In this document: positions 46,681 to 57,132 of the stretch, one piece after another
Layout: each line of letters starts with the position of its first letter
Position numbering within the stretch: the first letter of the stretch is position 1
Origin: Deltaproteobacteria bacterium
GTDB taxonomy: Bacteria > Myxococcota > Kuafuiibacteriia > Kuafuiibacteriales > Kuafuiibacteriaceae
Direction: 5' to 3'
DNA length: 64,000 bases
Assembly (NCBI GenBank): GCA_016713425.1
Contig: JADJPE010000005.1
Span: 3,038,001 to 3,102,000 of the forward strand
Notes under the pieces: model-generated
Databases searched by the model: none
What the model was told of the DNA's origin: nothing
What the model saw: only the letters and a program-made list of their open reading frames with translations
Translations under genes and position numbers: made by a program

Positions 46681-47416
46681 CTCTGGGGGGGGCTATGTCG
46701 GCGATCAGGATGTGGCGCTGTATCTGTTCGCGCCACCCGGGGACGCGACATTTTCGGATGGGCACACCATCGGATCCGCCGACTTCCTCCGCTTGCGCTC
46801 CGGCTATACGGTCGCCGACGCCGCGACCGTCTTCGATCAGGCGTTCAAGCGCGAAGACATCATCGAGTGCGGGTGCAACATGCACGCGCGTCGATACTTC
46901 GTGAAGGGCCTCGACGGCGGAGAGACACGCGCCGCGATCGCGATCCACGCCTACCAGGCGCTGTACGGAATCGCGAAGGAAGCGAGAGACCTCGAGCCGA
47001 GAGAACGCCTGCGACTTTGACGTGAACGCAGCGCGCCGATCTTCAACAAGCTCCTCGAGTGGGTCGAGTCCATCAAAGACGACGAGCCTCCTTCACTGCG
47101 CTTCGGTCGATCGCTCAAGTACTTCTCGAACCATCAGGTGCCGCTGAGTCAGTTCCTCACGGATGGCCGCGTCCCCATCGATAACGGAATGGTCGAGCGT
47201 TTGCACGTGCGCGCCGCTCTGACGCGGAGGAAGTTTCTCTTCGCCGGTTCAGAGCGCGGTGCTCAGAGCGCCGCCGTCATGTTCTCGCTCCTTGGCTCGT
47301 GCGCGCTCTGCGGCATCGACCCCGTCGAGTACCTCGCCACCGTCATGCCCATTCTCGCGCGAGGCGTCATCGAGAAGGACGTTATCGACCTCCTTCCCCG
47401 AAGTTGCCCGCTCTGA
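46681..47416 (+). pseudogene. IS66 transposase TnpC, truncated and frameshifted
   Basis: The frame from 46681 gives GYTVADAATVFDQAFKRE, IIECGCNMHARRYF (catalytic-core Asp/His region of IS66) and EARDLEPRERL. It shifts at about 47020 and resumes with SLRFGRSLKYFSNHQVPLSQFLTDGRVPIDNGMVERLHVRA and GSERGAQSAAVMFSLLGSCAL, the IS66 C-terminal region with its catalytic glutamate (NGMVER). The N-terminal half is missing, cut at the IS91 relic. Confidence 0.85.
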
Positions 47417-47690
47417 GCGTCGCGACCTCCGGCGCCGCCATGCTCAGGAGACAAACCTGTCCCGGCTCGAGGAAGAATCCGGCAGTCGTCCGGACGCTCA
47501 CGTCGGGATCATCGACCTCGACGGAGTCCATCTCAGGGACAAACAGCCCGAGCACTGGGGACGGGGTTGGTCGGAGCGCGATCCCAACGCGGGCTAGCTG
47601 CCTGCACCAAAGAACAGGCAGCGGAAACAGACTCGCTCCATCGGCGATTGATTCAGCGATTAGCGATCTCCGGCTGGAGGTTCCCCTGCC
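47417..47690. other. Region without a recognisable gene
   Basis: No coding sequence, repeat or hairpin of note was seen between the IS66 remnant and the Clp-fold protease gene. Confidence 0.5.
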
Positions 47691-47801
47691 TTCATGCTAG
47701 GGCGAATCCACGTGGGCCGGCCGAAGCGCAACAAGCCCAGAAAGCCGGGCAAGAAGCAGCAGTCCAAGCGCCCGATAGGAGCCAAACCAAATCCGTCAGC
47801 C

Positions 47802-48996
47802 ATGAGCAGCACGAAAGGCCCGTTTCAGGAGCTTATCAAACAGAACCCGCCCCTCAACCCGGGCCAACTCCGGGCTCGCCGGGTCGAGCTCATCAAGAAG
47901 ATCCAGGCCGAGAGAAAGCGCCCGCTGGTGATCTACGCGACCAACGCGAGCATCAACCAGCCAAGGGTTCCGGCGATCATTCATCGTCCAAGACATCATT
48001 CCGTTCTCTGAGGTGCTGGACTCCGTAACGGGCAAGGAGCTCGACATTCTGATCGAGACCCCTGGTGGCCTGGCCGAGGTGACCGTTGAGCTGGTCAACT
48101 TGCTCCGTCCCCGCTTCGATCACGTCGCGTTCATCGTGCCCCACATGGCGATGAGCGCCGGAACGATCCTCGCGATGTCCGGAGACGAGATCCTGATGGA
48201 CCATCGCTCGTCCCTCGGAGCAATCGATCCGCAGTTCCAGTCACCGGACGGTCGGATTCAGCCGGCGCAGGCGATTCTGGCCGGCATCGACGCGATAAAG
48301 GACGACGTCGCGAAGAACGGCGGGAACCTCAATCCGGTGTACATGCCGATCCTACGGAACGTAGACCCTGGAAAGCTGCAGTCCGCGATCAACGCCAGCG
48401 ACCTCTCAAAGGAGCTCGTGACCAACTGGCTCACGACCTACAAGTTCCGCACCTGGACGAAGCACAAAGACGGGACGACGGTGACGGAGGACGAGCGCCG
48501 CACTCGGGCTGGGGAGATCGCAGGTGTACTGTGCGATCATCAGAAGTGGCTCAGCCACGGGCGTCCCATCAAGATCGCCGATTTGGAGGCGATGCGCCTG
48601 CGCATCAACGACTACGGAAAGACTCCGGACCTCCAAGGACTCATCTGGAAGCTGTGGGTCAACCTGAGCCACAGCATGTCGAGCAGCAACATCTACAAGT
48701 TCTTCGAGTCTGAATCCGTTGAGTTTTTCAATATCGCGCTACCGCAGCCCAAGGGGATGCCACCTCCCACCCTTCAGCCGCCCGGGAAGACGATCATCGA
48801 GCTGAGCTGCACCAAGTGCAACGCAGCCCAGAAGGTCCAGGCCAACCTCGGGGCAAGGCAGCCCTTGGAAAAGGGGACGATTGCCTTTCCTAAGGACTGC
48901 ATGCTCCAGTGCCAAAGCTGCGGAAACACAACAGATTTGACTGGTCTCAAGATGCAGCTTGAGGCTCAGGCCCGACAGCCCCTACTCTTGGGATGA
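47802..48996 (+). pseudogene. SDH-type Clp-fold serine protease, frameshifted
   Basis: The N-terminal part (MSSTKGPFQELIKQNPPLNP ... IKKIQAERKRPLVIYATN) reads from 47802 and shifts frame near 47965. It resumes with FIVQDIIPFSEVLDSVTGKE and LDILIETPGGLAEVTVELVN. It carries the Clp/SppA-fold nucleophile context in PHMAMSAGTILAMSGDEI (Ser of MSAGT) and matches the SDH_sah family (PF01972). The C-terminus adds a zinc ribbon: CTKCNAAQ ... CMLQCQSCGN. A single base change restores the frame, so it could be intact in reality. The stop overlaps the next small gene. Confidence 0.8.
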
Positions 48997-49205
48997 GGAT
49001 GCCCGACGTGAAGACGCAAGAAGAGACGAAGCACGACCAACCGATCATCCTGGCCGTGAACATCAATGGCGTGGATCTGCCCGCGCAGATGTTCGAGAAC
49101 AACGGGAACGAAGACCGGACCGCGCAAGTCGCTGAAACTCTGGATGAATTTGAAGCCGCCGAAACGCCCGACTTCATCATCTCTACGGCAACGAGCCGGT
49201 TTTGA
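48993..49205 (+). CDS. Small hypothetical protein coupled to the Clp-fold protease
   Basis: A 70-residue acidic peptide that starts within the stop codon of the protease gene (ATGA at 48993-48996), so it is probably translated with it. It contains IILAVNINGVDLPAQMFENN and no recognised domain. By position it may be a regulator or partner of the protease. Confidence 0.6.
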   Translation: MRMPDVKTQEETKHDQPIILAVNINGVDLPAQMFENNGNEDRTAQVAETLDEFEAAETPDFIISTATSRF

Positions 49206-49371
49206 TCCAGCACGTCGCTCGGCCCGTTAGTGTGCCTTGAGCAGCCAGCGCAAACAGCTCGCAACCGACCTTTGCTGGGTATCTATTCCGTGGAGGGCAC
49301 CTGGGCGTCGCGGAGCAACCGTTCAGGGGCCCCGTTGATGGGGTGGGTCGAGCCGTGTGATTTCCGGCGGC

Positions 49372-49788
49372 ATGAACACCAACCAAGCCCTTGCTGAGCA
49401 CATCGAGAAACTCGTGAGCGATCTCGTCCAAGCTCACCTGAAAGAGACGCAGGCCACCGTCATGGCCGCTGTGATGCGCGGGTTCGGAGCGTCGAACTCC
49501 CAGATTAAGCTCACACCGAGTCGTCAGATGAAGGCGCGCTCGTTCCGTGGACGCAGGTCGACGGCGGACGTCTCAATGCTGGCGGAGAGTTTGTATGAGC
49601 TGATCTGCGAGCGCCCCGGAGAGCTGATGGTCTCCTTCTCGGCCGAACTTGGGAAGACAGCACGCGAGCTCTACGGACCCATGACAGCGCTGAAGAACTC
49701 CGGCCGAATCCGAACAGCCGGCGAGCGCAACCGGACGCGATATTTCCCGTCGATCGACGGCGGTGCCAGCAGCACGCTGCGCGCTTGA
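49372..49788 (+). CDS. Hypothetical DNA-binding-like protein
   Basis: A 138-residue protein. The N-terminal half is an amphipathic helix region followed by a basic linker (RQMKARSFRGRRS). The C-terminal 70 residues (LAESLYELICERPGELMVSFSAELGKTARELYGPMTALKNSGRIRTAGERNRTRYFP) have the pattern of a winged helix. Proteins of this design are frequent in Myxococcota and may bind DNA. The ATG at 49372 is chosen over 49357 because of the natural MNTNQALAEHI start. The stop abuts an IS66 remnant on the other strand. Confidence 0.65.
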   Translation: MNTNQALAEHIEKLVSDLVQAHLKETQATVMAAVMRGFGASNSQIKLTPSRQMKARSFRGRRSTADVSMLAESLYELICERPGELMVSFSAELGKTARELYGPMTALKNSGRIRTAGERNRTRYFPSIDGGASSTLRA

Positions 49789-50160
49789 TCAGGCCGCCGC
49801 ATCGAGCAGCGCCGGAGTTGGCGTCCCTTCGGCGTGCGCCGCAACGGAGCGAACGATGAAGTCCAGAAGCTCTTTCCCCTGCTTCCAGGCCGTCTGGGCC
49901 ACGGTCATGATCTGTTCCACGAAGCGAAGACCTCGCTCACTCTGACGACCGAAGCTCACCCGTCTCCATAGAACCAGCGATCTCAACTGGAGCTCTGCAT
50001 GGTTGTTCGTGGGCTCCACGCCTTCGTTCATGACAAACGTCCACAGAGCCTCGCGGTGAGCGAGGATATCCGCGCACGACCCAGAGAGTCTCGCAACGTT
50101 GACCCCAACGCCGCGTTCAAGCGCGGCTTCGAATTGCCGCTGAACCGGATGCTGGTCAAC
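49789..50160 (-). pseudogene. IS66-type transposase C-terminal remnant
   Basis: About 120 residues match the C-terminal part of an IS66-like DDE transposase: ALWTFVMNEGVEPTNNHAEL (catalytic Glu context EPTNNHAE), LVLWRRVSFGRQSERGLRFVEQ, TVAQTAWKQGKELLDFI. Upstream of about 50160 the frame has no homology. It belongs to a different IS66 subgroup from the 20.3-kb remnant. Confidence 0.8.
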
Positions 50161-50468
50161 GACATCTTCGTAGCGCACCCGTGTTGCCTCAGCCGTGGAT
50201 GTTACCGAAGGGCTGTTGTCGTCCGCCAGCCCCAGGAAGCACCGACTTTTGCCTCTCTCTTCCGCATCGGTTCGCATGCGCGGCGATGGCGCGACTTTGG
50301 CGCGTTGGTCATGGTGCGGTGCGGCATGGCCACTATGCCATTGGTGACGCACCGCTGGTGTGAGCAACGCCGATGCCAGAGCCGTGACGGCGCGGAGTTC
50401 AACGTCTTTGCTTGGCGGGCCTCGGCGAACCGCCGCGCCGCGCTCAAGTGTCCTGTGTTCACCGGTCT

Positions 50469-51960
50469 TCATGCTGCCTCCCCCGGCGCGCAGGATGAGA
50501 TGAGCCGTTCAGCCATGGCCTTGCGCCAGGAACGGACTCGGCGTTGCAGCGTTCGGAGCTGCCTGTCCGTGAATCGTTGCGGCTGCTCAGCTTGTAGGCG
50601 TTCGAGCAGCTCCTTTGCCGTCACGTCGGGTTCGGCTGTGAGCATCCTCTCGAGTTCGGGCCACACACCCTCGAAGGGGTCGGTCCGCGTGCGCCACGTG
50701 CGTGGTGTCTTAGGAGGCTGCTTGTGCGTCGGCCTCACCTCGCCTTGCCGCCACAGTTGTGGCAGATGCGCCAGGAACTGCTCAACGTTCGCGTCGGTCT
50801 GCTTTGCTGCATTCTCCGCCGGCCCGACGTCGCTCGCCAGCGCCACCAACGCAGCCTGCGCATCGCGGATGTTCTTCAGAAGCATGACGGGGTCCAGCTC
50901 CGCTCGGCGCCGGCGGAGCTGCTCCTTGACAGCCTCATCAATTCCACCAACGGCGAGCAAACGTTCACACGGTGTTGCTGGAGCTTGGTAGTGTTTCTTG
51001 ACCTTCGCGCCAACCCGCACCTTCTCCAGCAGCTTGAAGCAAGGCTGGAAGAAATTGACGTACCAGCGCGCGCTCTCAAACAGCTCTGCCAAGACTTTCG
51101 TTGCGCGGACGCCCTCGAAGCGGCCGTAGCCGACGAGACGCCGTACAACGGCTCCGTTCTTCTGCTCAACCCACGCTTGGTCGTTCTTCCGCAGTGGTCG
51201 TGAGCGAGTCTGTGCAATCTTTCGCTCCTTACAGTACTCGATGACCGTATCGTTGATGAAGGCCCCGTCGTTATCCGTGTCGAAACCTTTCAGGCCCATC
51301 GGCAGTCGCGCGGCGAGGACATCGAGCGCCTTCACCACGAGTGTTTGCTCGCGAACAATAAGCGGCAAGCACTCGGTCCAACCGCTCGCGATGTCGGTGA
51401 CCGTTAGCGTGTGAATAAAGCGCCCACCCATCGAACCACCGCAGTGAGCAACAAAATCCGCTTCTACGAAGCCGGGCTCAGGGTCGTCCCAGTCTGCGAA
51501 CGTGCGCAACGGAACACGCCGCTTCACAGACGTGTCCAGCGTCCGTCGGCTCTTCCGGCCTATGCCAGACTCGGCCCGCGCAGGTGTGAGGAGACGATCG
51601 ATTGTCGCCGCGCTCACCGACATCACGCGGGTCCGAAGCTCCGCGTCGAGCCCGAGGTGCCCGTGGCGCTCCATGGACTCGATCAGGTTTGGCAGCACCG
51701 CCTTGAGCCGCTTCCCGCACATTCGGTCCCCGGCCTCCCACAGCATGAGGATGACCTGCCGAAACGCCTCGTCGTAGACACGCTTCCGCGGGCCGGACGG
51801 CTTGGCCTGCTTCAATCCTGCCGTTGAGCACGCGCACCGCGTGCTTCCGGTGGTAGCCCGCTATGGCAACGAATTCATCGAGAATCCGCGTCTTCTCGCA
51901 GCGACCCGCGTCTCGGTATCGCCGCCCCAGAGCCACGATCAACTCCCTCCGTGTCGCCAT
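50469..51960 (-). pseudogene. Integrase-core (rve) transposase, one frameshift
   Basis: The N-terminal helix-turn-helix part (MATRRELIVALGRRYRDAGR and FVAIAGYHRKHAVRVLNGR) begins at 51960. The frame changes at about 51815-51825, and 448 residues follow with a complete DDE core: Asp in FVEADFVAHCGG, Asp in GFDTDNDGAFIN, Glu in WVEQKNGAVVRRLVG. The C-terminal 100 residues are Arg-rich with a LERLQAEQPQRFTDRQLRTL segment. The frameshift could be programmed, decay or a sequencing error. It forms its own IS; terminal repeats were not identified. Confidence 0.85.
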
Positions 51961-52104
51961 GCTGACGTCTCCCCTCGTTGAGCCACCCGACATGCTGAGC
52001 CGGGTAGCATTTTCGTGAGGGAACGACGCCCGCTCGGTAACAAAACAGGTGAGTCAATGCGGTCCTCCGAGTAATCGTCGTCGACTTTGAAGGAACTGAT
52101 TCGG

Positions 52105-52347
52105 TTAGTCCGCGTCCTCGTATCGGACACGAACCGGTACCAAGCTGACGTCATCCGGGACCTTCGTCGGACTTCCCGGTCCGAGTCGCTGTCGCCACCA
52201 ATAGACCCGCTGCGCACCCACGCCTTGCGACCGTGCGAATTGCGACCACCGACCGCTACTTCGCTCAAGCGCCAACAGCATCGAGCGTGCTTCTGCTTCC
52301 GACCATCGACGACGAGCCGGGGTTGTCCTTTGCTTCTTCGAAGTCAT
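52105..52347 (-). CDS. tnpA: IS66 accessory protein TnpA
   Basis: An 80-residue homologue of 20008-20217: MTSKKQRT start, helix-turn-helix in RWSQFARSQGVGAQRVYWWR. The C-terminus ends in VPVRVRYEDAD, as in IS66 TnpA proteins. tnpB and tnpC are absent: on its downstream side the integrase-core IS follows. It is an orphan relic. Confidence 0.78.
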   Translation of the reverse strand: MTSKKQRTTPARRRWSEAEARSMLLALERSSGRWSQFARSQGVGAQRVYWWRQRLGPGSPTKVPDDVSLVPVRVRYEDAD

Positions 52348-52452
52348 GGACCAGGATGTCCGCCCGTCTCCTCGTCCCCGATCTCGGAATTTCGGGGCGC
52401 TCTAGCGGACGCACACGCTTTCGCTTGTGCGCCCGAGCCACAGTCCTTGGCC

Positions 52453-53304
52453 TCACGGGTCATTGGCTGCGGCTGGGTTCGGACGGCCAGCGCCGCGGCG
52501 CTCGGGAATCGCCACCGCCTTCTCCAAGTATACTCCCCTGGCGCATGTGCCTACGCCAATCTCATTCGGCCCGATCGCGAAGCCAATCATTGCAGTGTCT
52601 ACCTCACCGCCTCCTTGAGACTGGAATTCCTGGCCGCCGGGCGTTCGTACGGTCAAACGTGTTTGGTTACCTTCGATGTGGGCTCCCCTGAAGAACATCT
52701 CGAAACGCGCGACTATGATCGCGCGCGGAGGATGAACCTCGAGCAGCAGAGCAATTTCGCGCGGCTTTCGCCTGATGCAGATCTTGTTTGCTTCGGTCGT
52801 AATGTCGTAGATCTTAGAATCCCCTCTCCACTCGTTTTCGATGATCTCCAACAGCCGGTTCTGGGCTCGGTCTTCAAAAATACCGGAGATGCGAAACGGT
52901 CCTCCGTCAAACTCAGGTGGCTTGACCGCCAGAATGTCTGTGTCGAACGCGCGCACAATGCTCTGTGTGTTGATGAACGTCCACGAAGCAAGGGTGACCT
53001 TCGGAGGGCCTTCTAGGTAGAAAGACCCCTTGGCAAAGCCATCTGATAAGGCCCTCGGTTTGGCGGCGGCGTGCCTAATCGTGTCGATCGAGATCAGTCC
53101 ACGCGTTTTCTCGTCGTGGTGGCTGCCACAAAGGAGCGTAATCCCGTCAGCGCTGTGTTCACACGCTTCAGCAAACACCGGATCGAAATGCTCGTACTGA
53201 TAGACAGCCGCTCCGCACATGACACAACCAAATCCGGCGCGCTTCCTCACCTCTCGAGCGACTTCTGCTGGGATATCTCGCGAAAGCCCGTGCTTGTTCC
53301 TCAC
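52453..53304 (-). CDS. HNH-motif protein
   Basis: A 283-residue protein. Residues 15-75 carry an HNH-endonuclease zinc finger: RKRAGFGCVMCGAAVYQYEH then ITLLCGSHHDEKTRGLIS (CxxC, EH, CxxHH). The remaining 200 residues consist of beta-strand-rich sequence (FKGSFYLEGPPKVTLASWTF-like, GGPFRISGIFED, VDTAMIGFAIGP) that is not recognised. It may be a restriction-type or phage-derived nuclease with a sensing domain. It is intact and stands alone between an IS66 relic and the MarR gene. Confidence 0.75.
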   Translation of the reverse strand: MRNKHGLSRDIPAEVAREVRKRAGFGCVMCGAAVYQYEHFDPVFAEACEHSADGITLLCGSHHDEKTRGLISIDTIRHAAAKPRALSDGFAKGSFYLEGPPKVTLASWTFINTQSIVRAFDTDILAVKPPEFDGGPFRISGIFEDRAQNRLLEIIENEWRGDSKIYDITTEANKICIRRKPREIALLLEVHPPRAIIVARFEMFFRGAHIEGNQTRLTVRTPGGQEFQSQGGGEVDTAMIGFAIGPNEIGVGTCARGVYLEKAVAIPERRGAGRPNPAAANDP

Positions 53305-53750
53305 CAGTCAATTCTACGGGGTCCTTCTTATGCGCCCACAAGGCACTCACGGCACCGTTACGCGCACAGGCTGCCAATGACCAGGCTCATGAGTCCAGAG
53401 AAGAGCTCAAAAGTGGTTCACGGGTGTGACCCAGCTCCTCGACCTGCTACAGCCGCATCCCAACATCTTGGCGGGGTTGCGCGCTGCCGCGCGGGACGGC
53501 GTGCCGCCGGGTTACAGAGCGGAAGCTGCGGTGGCTGGTGCGACTTCCAGCCGAAGCGCAGCTCGAACTCGGCGCGAAGCTCTTCCAAGGGTCAGCGTTC
53601 GCGCCCTTCGTTTGTCTGATAGAGGGGATCGACGGACGAAGTCGATTTTCATCTAAGCTGCTTCTGGCGGACAGACCATAGATTGCGACCGAGGAAGGGC
53701 GCATTCATGGCTTTGGGGTCAGCAGCGCTGTAGAGCTCGGAGTCGTATTT
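53305..53750. other. Region without a confident gene
   Basis: Short open stretches occur (for example AEAQLELGAKLFQGSAFAPF around 53560-53620) that look like decayed coding sequence, but no complete gene or family can be named. Confidence 0.35.
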
Positions 53751-53793
53751 GCGTGCGAACGCACGCTCATGCTTGGTATATGTGCGGTCGCAC
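53751..53793 (+). promoter_or_regulatory. Two palindromic MarR operator candidates
   Basis: GTGCGAACGCAC (53753-53764, within the longer GCGTGCG-AA-CGCACGC) and GTGCGGTCGCAC (53782-53793) share the palindrome GTGCG-NN-CGCAC. The second lies 11 bp before the marR start and overlaps a TATATG that could be a -10 element. The arrangement suggests autorepression. Confidence 0.6.
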
Positions 53794-53804
53794 GTATCAG
53801 GACC

Positions 53805-54251
53805 ATGGCAACCAACGCGACAGCACGCCGGCTTCGAGACGCCGTCCGTCATCTGGTGGTCGCCCACGGAGCCCTCGAGGAGACGAGGCGCCCATGTGGC
53901 ACGGAGCTCTCGATCCCCCACGCGTACGCCCTGCTCGAGTTCCTGCGTCACGAGCAGATGACCGTCTCCGAGCTGGCGACGATGCTGGCGATCGACCGCA
54001 CCAACGTGTCGCGGCTCTGTGCTCGCATGGTGGAAGCCGGTGAGCTGGCTCGTGCGCCGCACCCCGAAGACGGCCGAGCCCGATCCCTTCGGCTGACAGC
54101 CCGAGGCAAGAAGCTCGCCCGCGCCGTCGACGAGCAGAGCGCCGGCCATTTCGACCGTCTCGCGAAGCAGCTTGGCGGTTCCGTCGGCGAGGTCGTTGCG
54201 GCGCTCGATCAGTTGGCCAGAGCCATGGCGCTCACCAAGGAAGACGAATGA
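53805..54251 (+). CDS. MarR-family transcriptional regulator
   Basis: A 148-residue winged-helix protein. The ATG at 53805 gives a normal family start (MATNATARRLRDAVRHLVVA). Recognition helix region: MTVSELATMLAIDRTNVSRLCARMVEAG. Wing with conserved DGRARSLRLTARG, then a dimerisation helix. Two palindromes just upstream are its probable operator. Its stop overlaps the start of the cytochrome gene by 4 bp (ATGA at 54248), so both form one operon. The ligand is unknown. Confidence 0.88.
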   Translation: MATNATARRLRDAVRHLVVAHGALEETRRPCGTELSIPHAYALLEFLRHEQMTVSELATMLAIDRTNVSRLCARMVEAGELARAPHPEDGRARSLRLTARGKKLARAVDEQSAGHFDRLAKQLGGSVGEVVAALDQLARAMALTKEDE

Positions 54252-54906
54252 AGACGAAACGACCGATTCCGAGCGCCGCGATGGCGCTCATGCTCATGCT
54301 GATGCTCATGCTCTGCACCGCTGCTGCCTGCAAGAACAACGACCCTGCGCCGGCGGCGGTTCAGGAGCAGCCGCAACCATCGCTCGCGGCTGGCGGCTGT
54401 CAGCCCTTTGAGGAGCTGGCGGGCCTCGACCACCGCACGCCGGTTCCCTTGCAGCCGATGATGGCGTGGCATCAGAAGCAGAATATGATGGAGCACCTCG
54501 TCGCCATCCAGCGCATCACCGATAGCCTGGCCCGCGAAGACTGGGAGGGGTGGCGAGCGCATCGGCGCTGATCGAGTCCTCGCCGCAGATGCAGCAAATG
54601 TGTCAGCACATGGGGGCCGGAGCTCATGGCTTCACCGAGATGGCGCTCGACTTCCATCGCCGCGCTGATGCCATCGGCGTGGCTGCTCGCGCGCACGATG
54701 TTGCCGCCGTGTTGCGAGCGACGTCGAACACGCTGGAGTCCTGTACCGGCTGCCATGCTGCGTTCCGGCAGGACGTCGTCAGTGCGACCGAGTGGCAGCA
54801 GCGGACGACCGGCCAGGCCTACACTGCATCAACGGGCCTCACGCTGAGATGGAAGGAACGGAGCGGAGACCCATCGGGCGGGTTCGGGGTGTCTCATCCG
54901 CGTTGA
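54248..54906 (+). pseudogene. Lipoprotein cytochrome c'-like, one frameshift
   Basis: Residues 1-28 are a lipoprotein signal (MALMLMLMLMLCTAAAC). The mature part (FEELAGLDHRTPVPLQPMMA, MEHLVAIQRITDSLAREDWEG) shifts frame in the G-rich run near 54547. It resumes with ASALIESSPQMQQMCQHMGA and a c-type haem site CTGCH in SCTGCHAAFRQDV, located C-terminally as in cytochrome c' helical bundles. A one-base correction would give a single protein of about 215 residues. It is coupled to the MarR regulator, so the regulator may respond to an oxidant or nitric-oxide-like signal. Confidence 0.75.
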
Positions 54907-55262
54907 CAGGTTCCGGAAGCGGCGCCAACGACAGCGATCCTCGCCGCACCCGATCATGTAACCAAGCCGGCGGGTGCCTCGCTCGGGCCGACGTCGTCCG
55001 CACAACCACCGTCCAAGGCCGGGCCCGTTGCACCCACAAGGCCTGTCGACGCCGCGCCCACCTCGCCGTCCGCCCCGCCGCGTCATTCCTCCTAGGTCGT
55101 TGGGATCGGCAAGCGCCCAGAAGAGCAACCCGGCGACGAGTCCGGCTTCACGCCCGGGGGCGCCGACCCAGCGGAGCGCCGCGAACGAAGTCCCGGCGCG
55201 GGACGCCCGCATCCGGGAGACAGAAAGAGAGAAGCCGCGGCCCTGCGTGATTCCTCCCGCTC
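54907..55262. other. Region without a confident gene
   Basis: In the same frame as the cytochrome tail a Pro/Ala/Ser-rich stretch (SAQPPSKAGPVAPTRPVDAA) is open to about 55096 and might be a linker from a lost gene. Nothing further was recognised up to IS91 copy H. Confidence 0.35.
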
Positions 55263-57132
55263 ACCGGTGCCGAGCACTTCCGCAACCCGGACGATGACCT
55301 ACGCGGCGGCATCGAGCTCGTTGGGGACGAAACCACGCTTGCGAGTCGCAGCCAACGTGGGCATGAGCTTGTCCGTCAGCGCAGCGAGGAAGTCCGAAAT
55401 TCGACGAAGACACGAACAAACGAGCGCCATTGCCGAGGCCTTCCGTGACGGCATGAAACGAGCTCATGGCGCGTTGTGTGCGCGCAAGCGGTTTCGGAAT
55501 ACAAACCACGAAAACCGGAGTCGGGAATCCTGCATCGCCTCGTCTCGACCCACTTTGACGAGTTTGTCGAAAGTTTTGAGGACCCAGATTCCCCCGAGTC
55601 CGGGTTGCCGACATTTGTCCGCAAAGAGTTTGAACGATTCCTCGACTGCGGGATCTTGGAACGCGGGTTCGTCCTTCTTTTCTGCGACCGATGCCAGCGT
55701 GAGCATGCTGTGGCCTTTTCGTGCAAGGGGCGGGCGATTTGTCCGAGCTGCGGTGCACGACGGATGCAGGAGACGGCGGCCCATCTCGTCGATGACGTGC
55801 TGCCCGATGTCGCGCTGCGGCAATACGTGCTGAGCCCGCCGTTCGAACTGCGCGGTCTTCTCGCGTGCAAACGAGAAGTCTTGGCGAAGATGGTGAACTT
55901 TTTTCGTTGGGGCGATCTTTGAGCAACTGACCGACTGGGCTCGATGTCAGGGTCTCACAGGACCGAAATGCGGCGCAGTCACCTTCATTCAGCGATTCAC
56001 GAAGACCCTGAACATCTCACCCCATCTTCATGTGCTCGTTCTCGACGGAGTCTTTGCGAACGAAGAAGAGGGTCCCCGTTTCGTCGAATGCCCAGCCCCA
56101 ACGAATCGAGACCTTCTTTCGTTGGCCCAAAGGGTCTTCAAGAAGATGGAGAAATTTCTCGCGAAGAGCGGATATCTCCGAAGCGAGTCGGACGCTCTTG
56201 AGGAAGCATCGCTGACACCCGTGGAGCGCTGGTATGTGCGGGGCCTCGCGGAGCCATCGATGCTGTCGCCAAGTCGCATCGTGGACGTCAAGTCCACGGC
56301 GATCGAGTGTGGTGGATTCAGTGTTCATGCTCAGGTTCGTGTTGCCCAAGGCGATCGACGAGGACGAGAAAGGCTCTGCCTATATGCGGCCCGTCCGCCT
56401 TTCGCCGAAGGTCAACTTCGCATGACCGATGATGGCCGAGTTCGGCTGACGCTTCGTCGTCCAGCGAAGAACGGCCAGGGTGCGATCGTTCTATCACCGG
56501 TTCCAGTTTCTGAGGCGCCTCGCGTGGCTCGTTCCTCCCCGGCGCAGCATCAGGTTCGCTATGCGGGAGTTCTGGCCTCGGCCTCGAAAGTGCGGCGCGC
56601 GATTGTCCCAAGGCCCGCACCGGTTCTTCAGCTCGCCTTCCCGATCGAGAACATGAGGCCTCGGGTTCAGAAACATCGCATGTCGTGGGCCAAACTGTTG
56701 GCCCGCGTCTATTCGATTGATGGAGAGCGCTGCTTGAGCTGTGGCGGCCCACTTAGGCCGATCGGTGCGGTGACTGAATCGAGTCACGTCGCGCAGACTC
56801 TCGGTCGGATGCGACGGCAGCGATGCGCTCGAGATCCCCTCAGCTCGCCCTCGATCTCTGATCGACTCTACAAACCAACCCAAGGTCCCACGCTCCGGGC
56901 CTCGGCGCTTCTTGTCCGCGCGGTCGCACTGCTCGTCCGCTGGGGAGAGGTACGTCTGAACGCTGCGCGCAGGCTACGGAACTCAACGGCAGTCCCGTCT
57001 TGTGGCGTTCCAAACCGGCCAGACTGCGCGCAACATGTGACTCGTCGCACACCTGCGTCGGTTCTCCGACTGCTCCGGGCATGGTATCGACGACGCATAG
57101 TGAGTCGAAGCCGATTGATTGCCCTATCGGCC
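55263..57132 (+). mobile_element. IS91-like element copy H, full length
   Basis: Both ends match copy B: left ACCGGTGCCGAG at 55263, right hairpin at 57110-57131 plus C. There are extra bases near 55900 (T-run and G-run) and near 56502 (extra C) relative to copy B. The flanks are unrelated to each other: the left is downstream of the cytochrome, the right is inside an AbiEii gene. Confidence 0.92.
55476..56900 (+). pseudogene. IS91-family transposase, frameshifted (copy H)
   Basis: The N-terminal part with the zinc-binding region reads from 55476 to 55922 (frame lost in the TTTTTT/GGGG stretch). The HLH and C-terminal part read from about 55925 in other frames and again after an extra C near 56502. 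It is inactive unless the indels are errors. Confidence 0.82.
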
